Positions 1 to 7,386 of a stretch of DNA of 19,961 nt are shown piece after piece (position 1 is the stretch's first letter; the number at the start of each line of letters is the position of its first letter). This DNA is from Prevotella sp. CAG:1320. Lineage in GTDB: Bacteria > Bacteroidota > Bacteroidia > Bacteroidales > Bacteroidaceae. Both the position numbers and the translations under genes were made by a program. The notes under the pieces were generated by a model, which did not search any database, was not told where the DNA came from, and was given only the letters and a program-made list of their open reading frames with translations. The DNA lies in contig FR882127.1 of the NCBI GenBank assembly GCA_000435635.1, positions 1 to 19,961 on the forward strand. The letters are read 5' to 3'.

Positions 1-2
1 TT

Positions 3-89
3 CAAAACATTAGTAGAAATTTTACCGACATGAAACTGATGAGAGATAGGGTCGTAAATAAAACTTATTGCGAAAAGTTGTTGGATTAA
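3..89 (+). pseudogene. C-terminal end of an unidentified truncated reading frame
   Basis: An open frame enters from the left edge of the contig and ends at TAA 87-89. Its last residues are basic and end in YCEKLLD. It lies 16 bases upstream of the ATPase pseudogene start. I do not recognise the family; it could be the tail of a transposase or of another accessory protein, or chance. Only 28 codons are visible, so coding is uncertain. Confidence 0.2.
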
Positions 90-105
90 TAAATTCATAA
101 CGAGT

Positions 106-645
106 ATGGAAGTTCCGTTTATTTATGGAAAAATAGCTATCGGAAAAGATTTTGCGATCGTGAGATAGCAACGACTTATTTGGTCCAGTACTTTACGTCG
201 TTAATCAACACGATTATTATCTCTCCTCGTCGCTGGGGTAAAAGTTCGCTTGTAAATAGGGCCGCCAAGCTAGCGATGGCGCAGGATGGTAATCTCCGGA
301 TCTGCCATATCGACCTCTTCAATGTGCGTAGCGAGGAGCAACCAGAATGTAGCCTATTGTCTCTATGGAAGCAAGCGTCACATGATGATGGAAGTGTTTA
401 CCGACTCATCCAAACCCTTCTATAAGTTCGGCAACCTGATGTTTCTCAATAAGATTGAGACGCCTTGCCTCGTGGAGTTTTTCAAGAGCCGTTTCGCTGA
501 TACCGGCAAGAACATCAACAATGAAGCAAGCCACTTGATTGTAGAGCTCGTAGATAACCATCCATACTATGCGCAGCAGCTGGCACAGCTGTCATGGCTC
601 AGGACAAAGGATATATGTAACGTTGATGTCGTGCGTGAGGGGTAG
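106..645 (+). pseudogene. Broken AAA ATPase, 5' two-thirds, interrupted by an IS256-type element
   Basis: This is the decayed 5' part of a Bacteroidales ATP-binding protein of the AAA/archaeal-ATPase-like type. The start is ATG 106, encoding MEVPFIYGKIAIGKDF, the usual opening of the family. A single T appears lost in the T run at 151-154; after it the frame continues at 156 (DRE...) and reads the P-loop ISPRRWGKSSLV at about 219-254. After FNVRSEEQ (about 347) the frame switches again. The next recognisable family segment, YGSKRHMMMEVFTDSS (about 364-411), normally lies much further on, so roughly 100 residues including the Walker B region are missing. The frame then runs through FKSRFADTGKNIN and HPYYAQQLAQLSW and stops at 643-645, where IS-like sequence begins. 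The family is usually near 370 residues. The identification rests on recalled motifs. These ATPases are common, variable accessory genes of unknown function. Confidence 0.75.
166..216 (+). repeat. 51-bp direct repeat, copy 1 (inside ATPase pseudogene)
   Basis: This segment matches 3932-3982 at 49 of 51 positions, with differences at 181 and 194. It encodes the YFTSLINTI stretch just before the ATPase P-loop. The two copies flank the IS remnant, the S9 peptidase gene and debris, about 3.77 kb apart in direct orientation. Confidence 0.9.
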
Positions 646-1160
646 TGTAAAATAAACTGTGTTACGCATTATTTCTCTGTAGAAAAGCCATCATTCAGGC
701 TAGGCCAATTCCGTGTGGCTTGCCCACTTGTCCAGACGAGTGCAAAATTACAATAATTTGAACCTGTCTCCAAACTTTATGGCTAATTGTCGTGAGATTA
801 TAGCCCAGTTTGCCAGTGGCATGGTCCACTTCTTCCGTATATTTCGGTATGCAAGATATACCAGTTTTTCAAGGGCTGTATCCGATGGGAATACGCCCTT
901 GTTCTTTGTCACCTTACGGATTTGACGGAGATAGCCTTCAACTGTATTTGTGGTATATATAAGCTTACGTATTGCCGGAGTATATTCAGACAGTTTATCC
1001 CAGTTCTCCTGCCAGGACCTGACAACGATAGGATACTGTTCACCCCATTTCTCATCCAGCTTGAGGAGCTCATTTTCTGCAGATGCTTTATTTACCGCCT
1101 GATAGACGCATTTGTTACTTTCCATCTGTGACCGGAAGAAGTTTTTCTTCAATTCAAGAC
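646..1160 (-). mobile_element. IS256-family insertion sequence remnant, 3' end only
   Basis: The element keeps the C-terminal transposase part and about 100 bases of 3' flank. The left edge is placed at about 646, where the ATPase homology stops and a stretch starting GTGTAAAATAAACTGTG begins; this looks like an IS256-type terminal repeat, but no partner end is visible for comparison. The 5' half of the transposase and the other end are missing beyond about 1152-1165. It appears inserted in the ATPase reading frame after its VVRE codons. It is immobile as it stands. Confidence 0.6.
748..1152 (-). pseudogene. IS256/mutator-type transposase, C-terminal fragment
   Basis: The fragment encodes about 134 residues. 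It contains RKLIYTTNTVEGYLRQIRKV, which matches the conserved C-terminal block of IS256 (mutator, DDE) transposases, preceded by WGEQYPIVVRSWQENW and followed by KNKGVFPSDTALEKLVYLA. The family is about 400 residues, so the N-terminal DNA-binding part and the first catalytic acidic residues are absent. The segment LSEYTPAIRK looks about three residues short compared with relatives, suggesting a small in-frame deletion. The frame stays open slightly upstream of the TTG at 1152 and then hits stops at about 1170-1180. Confidence 0.8.
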
Positions 1161-1205
1161 AAAATTCTTATCGAAATCATCCGTAATACAGAAAATTTCC
1201 GTAAC

Positions 1206-1237
1206 TTTGCACTTTGTAATTATTGTTGCTAATTTTG
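1206..1237 (+). promoter_or_regulatory. Bacteroidetes-type promoter for the S9 peptidase
   Basis: TTTG at 1206-1209 is followed after 20 bases by TAATTTTG at 1230-1237, matching the Bacteroidetes primary sigma consensus (TTTG, 19-21, TAnnTTTG). It gives an untranslated leader of about 100 bases before ATG 1344. An overlapping TAACTTTG at 1202-1209 could be an alternative -7 box but lacks a clear -33 partner. The AT-rich leader shows no riboswitch-like structure. Confidence 0.6.
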
Positions 1238-1343
1238 TAACTAATGGTTTGTCAGAATTATATATAGATAATATAGTGATTGCTAATTTTTATGAGTACT
1301 TTCTTATTCCGAACTCATGTAATATAAATAAAAATAAGACGCA

Positions 1344-3236
1344 ATGAAAAATCTGAGAAACATTTTGGCAGTCGGTCTGTTAATGGCCGGAACTTACTTT
1401 ACTGCCTGCGCACAGACACAGATTCCGCTGGAAAACTTTTTCAAGAACCCGGAAAAGATAGACTATCAGGTATCGCCCGACGGGACCTACTTCTCATTCA
1501 TGGCTCCCTACGAGAACCGCCTGAACCTTTTCGTACAGAAAATCGGCTCGGACACTACCATCCGTATCACTTCTGAAACGGAACGTGACATCACCGCAAG
1601 CATGTGGGCCGGCAATAACCGCATCCTTTTCATCAAGGACACGGGAGGTGACGAGAATTACCAGCTCTATGGCGTGAACATCGACGGTTCTGATCTGAAA
1701 TCGTACACTAATTTCCCAAACGTCAGAACCACAATTATCGACCCACTGAGAAAGATTGATTCACTGGTCATCATAGGTATGAACAAGCGTAACCCTCAGG
1801 TATTCGACCCGTATCGCCTGAACCTGAACACAGGAGAACTGACCCTGCTGGCCGAGAACCCGGGCAATATACAAGGATGGATGACCGACCACGACGGCAA
1901 GCTGCGTGTAGCCAACGCCATAGTAGACGGCGTCAATAACCAGATACTATACCGTGAAACTGAAGACCAGCCGTTCCAACCGGTATTGACCACCAACTTC
2001 AAGGAAACCGTCAGTTTCGCCGTCTTTACGCCCGACAACAAGATGGTCTACGCACTGACCAACATTGGACGTGACAAGACCGCATTGGTCCTGATGGATC
2101 CGAAGACCTGCGAAGAGAAGGAGGTTCTGTACATGAACGACAAGTACGACATCTCGGACCTTAACTATTCCGAAAAAAAGAACCGGCTGACAGTAGTAGC
2201 CTGTGAAGGGCACAAGGATATGATTCGCCACTATTTCGACAAAGATGAAGAAGAGATACGTAAGAAACTGGAAGCCCAGCTCCCAGGCTATAACGTTGGT
2301 GTCACCAGCATGAGCAAAGACGAGAATATCCGCATGATCTATGCCGGCAATGACCGTACATACGGAACCTACTACCTATATAATGTAAAGGAAAACAAAC
2401 TCACCAAGGTGGCCGACATAGCGCCATGGATCAAAGAAGAGGAAATGTGTGCCATGAACCCAATTACCTATACCAGCCGTGACGGACTGACCATAGAAGG
2501 TTACCTGACTCTGCCGAAAGGTTATACCATGGAAAATGCAAAGAACCTGCCGGTAGTGGTCAATCCGCATGGAGGACCGTGGATACGCGACTCCTGGGGA
2601 TACAACCCAGAAGTACAGTTCCTTGCCAGCCGTGGCTATGCTGTACTGCAGATGAACTTCCGCGCTTCTACCGGATACGGACGCAAGTTTACCGAACTAG
2701 GCTACAAACAATGGGGACAGACCATGCAGAATGACATTACCGACGGAGTAAAATGGTTGATCAAGGAAGGTATAGCCGACCCGAAGCGAGTGGCCATCTA
2801 TGGAGCAAGCTATGGAGGTTACGCTACCCTGGCAGGAGTGACCTTTACTCCCGACCTGTATGCTTGCGCCGTCGATTACGTAGGAGTGTCCAACTTGCTC
2901 TCGTTCATGAATACGATTCCTCCCTACTGGAAACCGTTGCTCGACATGATGCACGAAATGATAGGCGACCCCGAAACCGACAAAGAAATGATGGAAAAAT
3001 ACTCGCCTGTATTCCATGTAGACCAGATAAAGGCTCCGCTGTTCATCGCCCAGGGCGCAAACGACCCGCGCGTCAACAAAGCCGAATCTGACCAGATGGT
3101 AGAAGCCTTGAAGAAGCGAGGTGTGGAAGTGGAATACATGGTAAAGGAAAATGAGGGACACGGATTCTCTAATGAAGAGAACAAGTTCGACTTCTACCGT
3201 GCCATGGAGAAATTCCTTGATAAGTATCTGAAATAA
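1344..3236 (+). CDS. Exported S9 family prolyl oligopeptidase / dipeptidyl-peptidase-like
   Basis: A serine peptidase of clan SC, family S9, predicted to be exported and to trim peptides in the periplasm or at the cell surface. The 630-residue product starts with a signal sequence (hydrophobic residues about 6-20) ending TACAQ. The cysteine may be a lipobox, giving a lipoprotein, although FTAC is not an ideal match. Residues about 30-370 fit the N-terminal beta-propeller; residues about 380-630 form the alpha/beta hydrolase. The catalytic triad is visible: Ser489 in GASYGGY, Asp574 in GANDPRV and His606 in EGHGF. HGGPW at the start of the hydrolase domain is also typical of S9. The gene is intact although both sides are full of broken genes, and it has its own promoter. 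It stands alone rather than in an operon. The exact subfamily (DPP IV, acylaminoacyl peptidase) cannot be fixed from sequence alone. Confidence 0.93.
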   Translation: MKNLRNILAVGLLMAGTYFTACAQTQIPLENFFKNPEKIDYQVSPDGTYFSFMAPYENRLNLFVQKIGSDTTIRITSETERDITASMWAGNNRILFIKDTGGDENYQLYGVNIDGSDLKSYTNFPNVRTTIIDPLRKIDSLVIIGMNKRNPQVFDPYRLNLNTGELTLLAENPGNIQGWMTDHDGKLRVANAIVDGVNNQILYRETEDQPFQPVLTTNFKETVSFAVFTPDNKMVYALTNIGRDKTALVLMDPKTCEEKEVLYMNDKYDISDLNYSEKKNRLTVVACEGHKDMIRHYFDKDEEEIRKKLEAQLPGYNVGVTSMSKDENIRMIYAGNDRTYGTYYLYNVKENKLTKVADIAPWIKEEEMCAMNPITYTSRDGLTIEGYLTLPKGYTMENAKNLPVVVNPHGGPWIRDSWGYNPEVQFLASRGYAVLQMNFRASTGYGRKFTELGYKQWGQTMQNDITDGVKWLIKEGIADPKRVAIYGASYGGYATLAGVTFTPDLYACAVDYVGVSNLLSFMNTIPPYWKPLLDMMHEMIGDPETDKEMMEKYSPVFHVDQIKAPLFIAQGANDPRVNKAESDQMVEALKKRGVEVEYMVKENEGHGFSNEENKFDFYRAMEKFLDKYLK

Positions 3237-3640
3237 ACACTTCAGGCTTACAGACAACCTGCCGATTATAGACATCCGGATGCCATGCCAATCTTTCAAT
3301 TTTCTGACACTTGAAACCCTATACAGGAAACCCAAGACAACCGGAATAACTGGAATATCGCGCAAGAAAGAAAAAGAATGCTGAAATTTACGCCGGAGTG
3401 AAAGTCTTTTTTCACTCCGGCATAAAACAGGTAGTTAAAATACTTCAAATGACATCCCGCCGGTATTTTGTCCACTCCATGACAGATGAGCCCCAAAATA
3501 TCAGTATCTTGGCCCGCGAATTACATAATGAACGTGAGTTCGGCATAAGCATCCTTCCAATGATGCCAGGAAACATAATACGCAAATAGGCCATTTACAG
3601 AGTCAAGTGGGATATGTAGGTTGTTTCATTGCGATACAGT
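3237..3640. other. Intergenic stretch without a convincing gene
   Basis: This holds the inverted repeat at 3392-3421 and otherwise nothing I can name. A 63-codon frame at 3398-3589 (plus) starts inside the hairpin and has no recognisable motif. GAACGTGAGTTCGGC (3530-3544) resembles the motif AACGCGAGTTCGAC found at 8871-8884 and, inverted, near 9033 and 9076; it may be a dispersed intergenic repeat. Confidence 0.5.
3392..3421. terminator. Perfect 12-bp inverted repeat, possible terminator
   Basis: GCCGGAGTGAAA (3392-3403) is the exact reverse complement of TTTCACTCCGGC (3410-3421), with a 6-base loop. It lies about 155 bases after the S9 peptidase stop codon. No T tract follows the stem on either strand, so a role as transcript end or RNA stabiliser is inference. 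Confidence 0.5.
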
Positions 3641-3850
3641 TTATCGTCCTTTTATTTTTCGGTCAGTAGGTTGGATATGTGCTGCGTCTATGTATGTTAC
3701 CAATTCGTCAAATTCTTTCATCATTTGTAAATGCTTGTAGTAGGCTTCAAACTCACAAAATGGCATTTCCGCATTATAACGAGTAAATCCCTGTAAGCCT
3801 CATCCGATAGTATTTTCAAATGGGGAACTCCCAAAGATAGTATAATTCAT
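3641..3850 (-). pseudogene. Small unidentified protein gene with one in-frame stop
   Basis: On the minus strand one frame runs from ATG 3850-3848 to TAA 3643-3641 with a single TGA at codon 17. It begins MNYTIFGSSPFENTIG, then stop, then GLQGFTRYNAEMPFCEFE, with a tail ending DRKIKGR. The residue mix looks like real protein and continues in the same frame past the stop, so a nonsense mutation (CGA or GGA to TGA) is the simplest reading. I do not recognise the family. It lies among mobile-element debris, and no second gene is close enough to form an operon. Confidence 0.4.
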
Positions 3851-3904
3851 TATGAATGTTCAACTTTTACCTTAATTCTCTGTAATAATACTAACTAGCT
3901 AATA

Positions 3905-3934
3905 CTACAAAAAATGTATATACACTTTTTGTAG
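3905..3934. repeat. 30-bp near-perfect palindrome at the edge of the ATPase repeat
   Basis: CTACAAAAA at 3905-3913 pairs with TTTTTGTAG at 3926-3934, and the centre TGTATATACA (3915-3924) is itself palindromic. Only the A3914/C3925 pair is mismatched. The right arm ends within the first three bases of the 51-bp repeat at 3932. It could be a terminator for either strand, an operator, or the scar of a mobile-element end. Confidence 0.6.
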
Positions 3935-3982
3935 CAACGACTTATATGGTCCAGTACTTCACGTCGTTAATCAACACGATTA
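3932..3982 (+). repeat. 51-bp direct repeat, copy 2
   Basis: Matches 166-216 at 49 of 51 positions. Homology stops abruptly on both sides: the left neighbour here is the palindrome, and the right neighbour is ATPase C-terminal sequence. Confidence 0.9.
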
Positions 3983-4082
3983 CCTTGTCAAAAATGATAT
4001 TTTGGATAACAAGGCTGGTGAAATCTCTTTTCAGGATCCGATTTATGCCTATTGGTTAAAGACGGAATATTTCGCGAAATAA
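3932..4082 (+). pseudogene. Internally deleted AAA ATPase remnant (pre-P-loop segment joined to C-terminus)
   Basis: 3932-3982 encodes the YFTSLINTI stretch that precedes the P-loop in this ATPase family. From about 3984 a different frame reads LVKNDILDNKAGEISFQDP and then IYAYWLKTEYFAK, ending at TAA 4080-4082. That tail (a short winged-helix-like strand, then FQDPxYxxWL) is the characteristic C-terminus of the same family. The P-loop, the rest of the ATPase core and the linker are missing, and the join is out of frame, so nothing functional can be made. Together with 106-645 it indicates either two related ATPase genes or one gene duplicated and rearranged. Confidence 0.65.
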
Positions 4083-4197
4083 TTAGATTATGAATAAATA
4101 TAACCGAACTTGGATTGCCTTCGCCAATATAGGTAGAGCTCGTTTCCCATAGTGGATATAGTATAATACAATATGGTTTACTCATTTTTGGCGAAAA

Positions 4198-4977
4198 TTA
4201 TTGCCGAATTACCTCGTCATGGCATTCCGACTTTTGCTCTTTGACGATTGAAGGATTATCACGCAATAGCTGCAACGTGGCCTTGGCAGCAGACTGCTGG
4301 CTCTCTTTCTTGCTGGAACCTTTTCCGATGCCTAAGGCTTGATTTTCTACAATAACCTGGCTCTTGAAAATAGATGTGTTGTCAAAGCACTGCTTTTGGT
4401 ATAATAGCTTGAAGTCTACATGATAGCCATACCTTTGCGCCCACTCCAAGAGCTGGCTCTTGTAGTTCTCGTTATGGCTGGCGGCTTGCTCTAAATCTAT
4501 ATAGCCATTGAGTATGCGCCGTTCCACGAAACGCTTGCATGTGTCATAACCTTGATCCAGATAGATAGCGCCCACCAATGCCTCAAAGGCGTTGCCCATG
4601 ATGGAAGTGCTTTCCAACGCACCATGGTAACGCAGAAACTTGTCCAAATGGAGTTCGTTGGCCAACTGATTGAGAGAATGCCTGCTCACCAGTTTGCTGC
4701 GCAATTGGGTAAGAAAACCTTCCTGCTGGTTAGGATAATGATGGAAAAGGATGTCGCCCATCACGGCGCCAAGAATGGCATCACCTAGGTATTCCAGTCG
4801 CTCGTTGTTAATGGAATGCCCGCTATTGTCTTTTTCCCGAAAACTCTTGTGCAAGAAAGCCCGCTTATATAAAGCTATCTTGCCAGGATAAAATCCCAAT
4901 ATTTCATATAAAGCAAAATAAAGCTTCCTCTCCTTACGGAAAGAAAGCTTTATTTTCTTGAATGCGTCAAGCCTCAT
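4198..4977 (-). CDS. rnc: Ribonuclease III
   Basis: A double-strand-specific endoribonuclease that processes rRNA precursors and structured mRNAs in the cytoplasm. I use ATG 4977-4975 (259 residues), which overlaps the end of fabF by 11 bases; a start at 5019 would overlap further and add residues not seen in the family. The RNase III domain carries the signature NNERLEYLGDAIL (residues 57-69), with E59 and D66 matching E. coli E38 and D45. The later metal-binding pair reads NAFE (129-132): E132 matches E117, but N129 stands where E. coli has D114. The dsRNA-binding domain spans about 170-240 (NYKSQLLEWAQ, then KESQQSAAKATLQLL). It is the last gene of acpP-fabF-rnc and is probably translationally coupled to fabF. 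Confidence 0.95.
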   Translation of the reverse strand: MRLDAFKKIKLSFRKERKLYFALYEILGFYPGKIALYKRAFLHKSFREKDNSGHSINNERLEYLGDAILGAVMGDILFHHYPNQQEGFLTQLRSKLVSRHSLNQLANELHLDKFLRYHGALESTSIMGNAFEALVGAIYLDQGYDTCKRFVERRILNGYIDLEQAASHNENYKSQLLEWAQRYGYHVDFKLLYQKQCFDNTSIFKSQVIVENQALGIGKGSSKKESQQSAAKATLQLLRDNPSIVKEQKSECHDEVIRQ

Positions 4978-6229
4978 ATTTCTTGAAGACCACGCAACAG
5001 TTGTGGCCACCGAAGCCAAACGTGTTGCTCAAGGCCACACGCACCGTGCGTTTCTGTGCCTCGTTGAACGTAAAGTTCATGTTGTAGTCTATTTCTTCGT
5101 CCTTGTCATCTTCCTGGTGGTTGATGGTAGGAGGAACAATGTCGTTCTTCACGCTCAATACGCACACCATAGCCTCCACGGCACCGGCGGCACCCAACAG
5201 GTGACCCGTCATTGATTTCGTGGAACTGATGTTCAGCTTATAAGCATGCTCACCGAATACTTCCTTGATGGCCTTGGCCTCAGAGATGTCACCCACGTGA
5301 GTAGACGTGCCATGCACGTTGATGTAGTCTACATCCTCGGGCTTCAAGCCAGCGTCTTCCAGGGCATTCAGCATCACCAGCTTAGCGCCAAGTCCCTCGG
5401 GATGGGAAGCCGTGATGTGATAAGCGTCGGCACTCTCTCCCTCGCCTATCATTTCAGCGTATATCTTAGCGCCACGAGCCTTGGCATGCTCCAGCTCCTC
5501 TAGTATCAAGCAGCCAGCACCCTCACCCATCACGAAACCATCACGGCTTGCGCTGAAGGGACGGGAAGCATGTTCGGGGTCATCATTGCGGGTAGACAAA
5601 GCCTTCATGGCATTGAAACCACCTACACCACAAGCGCAAAGCGCAGCCTCAGCACCACCGCTCACCATCACGTTGGCCTTGCCCAAGCGTATCAAATTGA
5701 ACGCGTCGGCCAAAGCGTTGCTGGATGAAGCGCAAGCGGAAGTGGTGGTATAGTTGGGACCATGGAATCCGAAATGGATAGAGATATGTCCAGAAGCGAT
5801 ATCGGCAATCATCTTGGGAATGAAGAAGGGGCTGAATTTAGGGCCATCCTCCTTATGGAGACCATAATAAACCACCTCATCCTCAAAAGTCTTGATACCT
5901 CCGATACCTACGCCATATACAACACCAATGCGGTTTTTATCTTCCTTTTCCAAGTCAAGACCAGAATCCTTTATACCCTGAATGGCGGAAATCATGGCCA
6001 ACTGGGTATAGCGATCAAGCTTGCGAGCTTCCTTGCGATCAATATAAGCATTGAAATCAAGGCCTTTTACCTCGCAAGCGAATTGTGTCTTGAATTTGGA
6101 GCAATCGAATAAAGTAATAGGAGCGGCGCCACTCTTACCAGCCACGAGGTTGTTCCAGGTTTCCTCTGGAGTATTGCCCATGGGGGTAACGGCACCTAAT
6201 CCTGTTACTACGACTCTTTTTAATTCCAT
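4967..6229 (-). CDS. fabF: 3-oxoacyl-[acyl-carrier-protein] synthase II (KAS II)
   Basis: Catalyses condensation of malonyl-ACP with a growing acyl-ACP in the elongation cycle of type II fatty acid synthesis. The 420-residue length is normal for the family. The nucleophile is Cys166 in TTSACASSS, and the catalytic histidines are His306 (NVHGTST) and His343 (MTGHLLGAAG), the Cys-His-His triad of KAS I/II enzymes. The N-terminus RVVVTGLGAVTPMG and the GFGGHN near the end are family hallmarks. It follows acpP by 22 bases, so the enzyme and its carrier protein are co-transcribed. KAS I (fabB) is less likely from length and motif, but the split is not always clear in Bacteroidetes. Confidence 0.96.
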   Translation of the reverse strand: MELKRVVVTGLGAVTPMGNTPEETWNNLVAGKSGAAPITLFDCSKFKTQFACEVKGLDFNAYIDRKEARKLDRYTQLAMISAIQGIKDSGLDLEKEDKNRIGVVYGVGIGGIKTFEDEVVYYGLHKEDGPKFSPFFIPKMIADIASGHISIHFGFHGPNYTTTSACASSSNALADAFNLIRLGKANVMVSGGAEAALCACGVGGFNAMKALSTRNDDPEHASRPFSASRDGFVMGEGAGCLILEELEHAKARGAKIYAEMIGEGESADAYHITASHPEGLGAKLVMLNALEDAGLKPEDVDYINVHGTSTHVGDISEAKAIKEVFGEHAYKLNISSTKSMTGHLLGAAGAVEAMVCVLSVKNDIVPPTINHQEDDKDEEIDYNMNFTFNEAQKRTVRVALSNTFGFGGHNCCVVFKKYEA

Positions 6230-6251
6230 TTATGAATGATAGTATCGCTAA

Positions 6252-6488
6252 TTACTTCGCGTTCTCCTCGATGTAAGCGATAGCGTCACCTACAGTGGCA
6301 ATCTTCTCTGCCTTGTCGTCAGGAATAGAAATAGAGAACTCCTTCTCGAATTCCATGATCAACTCAACGGTATCCAAAGAATCTGCGCCAAGATCGTTAG
6401 TGAAGCTTGCCTCTGGCTTAACCTCTGCTTCATCAACACCGAGTTTGTCTACGATAATAGCCTTTACTTTGCTTTCGATTTCTGACAT
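6252..6488 (-). CDS. acpP: Acyl carrier protein
   Basis: Carries acyl intermediates of fatty acid synthesis on a phosphopantetheine arm. The 78-residue acidic protein has the attachment motif [17 protein letters not shown], with Ser37 as the modified residue. It is the first gene of the operon with fabF and rnc and has a promoter about 50 bases upstream. ATG 6488-6486 is preceded by an AT-rich leader without a strong Shine-Dalgarno sequence, which is usual in this phylum. Confidence 0.97.
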   Translation of the reverse strand: MSEIESKVKAIIVDKLGVDEAEVKPEASFTNDLGADSLDTVELIMEFEKEFSISIPDDKAEKIATVGDAIAYIEENAK

Positions 6489-6540
6489 AATTGTAACTTT
6501 TAAATTGTTTATAAAATAAAACTCTTGTTATAAATCGGTT

Positions 6541-6573
6541 GCAAAGGAACACATTTTTATTGATACCCGCAAA
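6541..6573 (-). promoter_or_regulatory. Promoter for acpP-fabF-rnc
   Basis: On the minus strand TTTG (6573-6570) is followed after about 20 bases by TTCCTTTG (6549-6542). This is close to the Bacteroidetes consensus, with TT for TA in the -7 box. Transcription would start about 45 bases before the acpP ATG. It is back to back with the plus-strand promoter at 6653-6683. Confidence 0.55.
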
Positions 6574-6652
6574 TTATTTAATGAAAAAATACACCATTTA
6601 TGCACATTCACCTAAAGATTGTGCATATTATTGGCCTTTTTCCTGGAATTTC

Positions 6653-6683
6653 TTGGCGGTTTCAATTTTAATTTCTACTTTTG
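6653..6683 (+). promoter_or_regulatory. Promoter for the DUF4254-GT9-rubredoxin unit
   Basis: TTG (6653-6655) and TACTTTTG (6676-6683) are separated by 20 bases, a good match to the Bacteroidetes promoter. A start site near 6690 leaves only about 12 bases before the GTG at 6702 but about 36 before ATG 6726. This decides the start of the next gene in favour of the ATG. Confidence 0.65.
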
Positions 6684-6725
6684 TATTTGTAATCGTTTTT
6701 CGTGAACTTTAAAACTAATATAAAC

Positions 6726-7331
6726 ATGTCATTCACTTCGCAAGCGAATCCTGTTTTCAATCGGGCTATCATAGACTACCATGTCACTGACAACGTGGAC
6801 ACTCCCATCAATAATCCTTACGAGGAAGGGAGCATAGAGAACCGACTCTACTTGAAATGTTGGATAGACACGGTGCAGTGGCATTACGAGGATATCATCA
6901 GGGATCCTGGCATTGACCCCGTGGAAGCATTGACCCTGAAACGCCGCATAGACAAAAGCAACCAAGACCGCACGGACTTAGTGGAACAGATAGACTCCTA
7001 CTTCAGGGACAAATATAAGGACGTGAAAGTGTTGCCCGACGCTCGCATCAATACAGAGAGTCCCGCTTGGGCCGTGGACAGGCTCAGCATATTGGCGTTG
7101 AAGATATATCACATGAAGGAGCAAGTGGAGCGCGAAGACGCTTCCGCTGAGCACAAAGCCAAGTGCCAGGCGAAACTGGACATCCTCTTGGAACAACAAG
7201 TGGACTTGAGCGAAGCCATTGACCAACTGCTGGAAGACATCGAGGCGGGCAGGAAATACATGAAGGTCTATCGACAGATGAAAATGTATAATGATCCCAG
7301 CACCAACCCCGTGCTCTACCAAAACAAGTAA
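6726..7331 (+). CDS. DUF4254 domain-containing protein
   Basis: A 201-residue cytoplasmic protein of the DUF4254 family, mostly helical and acidic, with no signal peptide or membrane segment. The N-terminal part has FNRAIIDYHVTDNVDTPINN and the family-typical CWIDTVQWHYEDIIRDPGID, followed by LKRRIDKSNQDRTDLVEQID. I chose ATG 6726 over GTG 6702 because of the promoter position. The family has no established biochemical role. In Bacteroidetes it is regularly found directly before a heptosyltransferase-like gene, as here (55-base gap), which suggests a role with LPS core synthesis; that is inference from neighbourhood. Confidence 0.85.
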   Translation: MSFTSQANPVFNRAIIDYHVTDNVDTPINNPYEEGSIENRLYLKCWIDTVQWHYEDIIRDPGIDPVEALTLKRRIDKSNQDRTDLVEQIDSYFRDKYKDVKVLPDARINTESPAWAVDRLSILALKIYHMKEQVEREDASAEHKAKCQAKLDILLEQQVDLSEAIDQLLEDIEAGRKYMKVYRQMKMYNDPSTNPVLYQNK

Positions 7332-7386
7332 GCCATATACATTATATATATAATAAATAGTAATTCATAAGCCATCCCCAAGGGGC

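Noticed and set aside
748..1131. Plus-strand open frames opposite the IS fragment
   Set aside because: They are the complement of the transposase and have no protein-like motifs.
2697..3365. 222-codon minus-strand open frame opposite the S9 peptidase
   Set aside because: The plus strand encodes the catalytic Ser, Asp and His here; the minus frame is a by-product of codon bias.
3398..3589. 63-codon plus-strand frame after the S9 gene
   Set aside because: It starts inside a hairpin and has no recognisable motif or context.
3988..4185. 65-codon minus-strand frame
   Set aside because: It lies opposite the ATPase C-terminal remnant, whose family motif is clear on the plus strand.
4978..5019. 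Longer start for RNase III
   Set aside because: It would translate 14 extra residues from within fabF coding sequence; the ATG at 4977 gives a normal family N-terminus and a short coupling overlap.
6702..6725. GTG start for the DUF4254 gene
   Set aside because: It lies only about 12 bases after the predicted transcription start, while ATG 6726 gives a normal leader.
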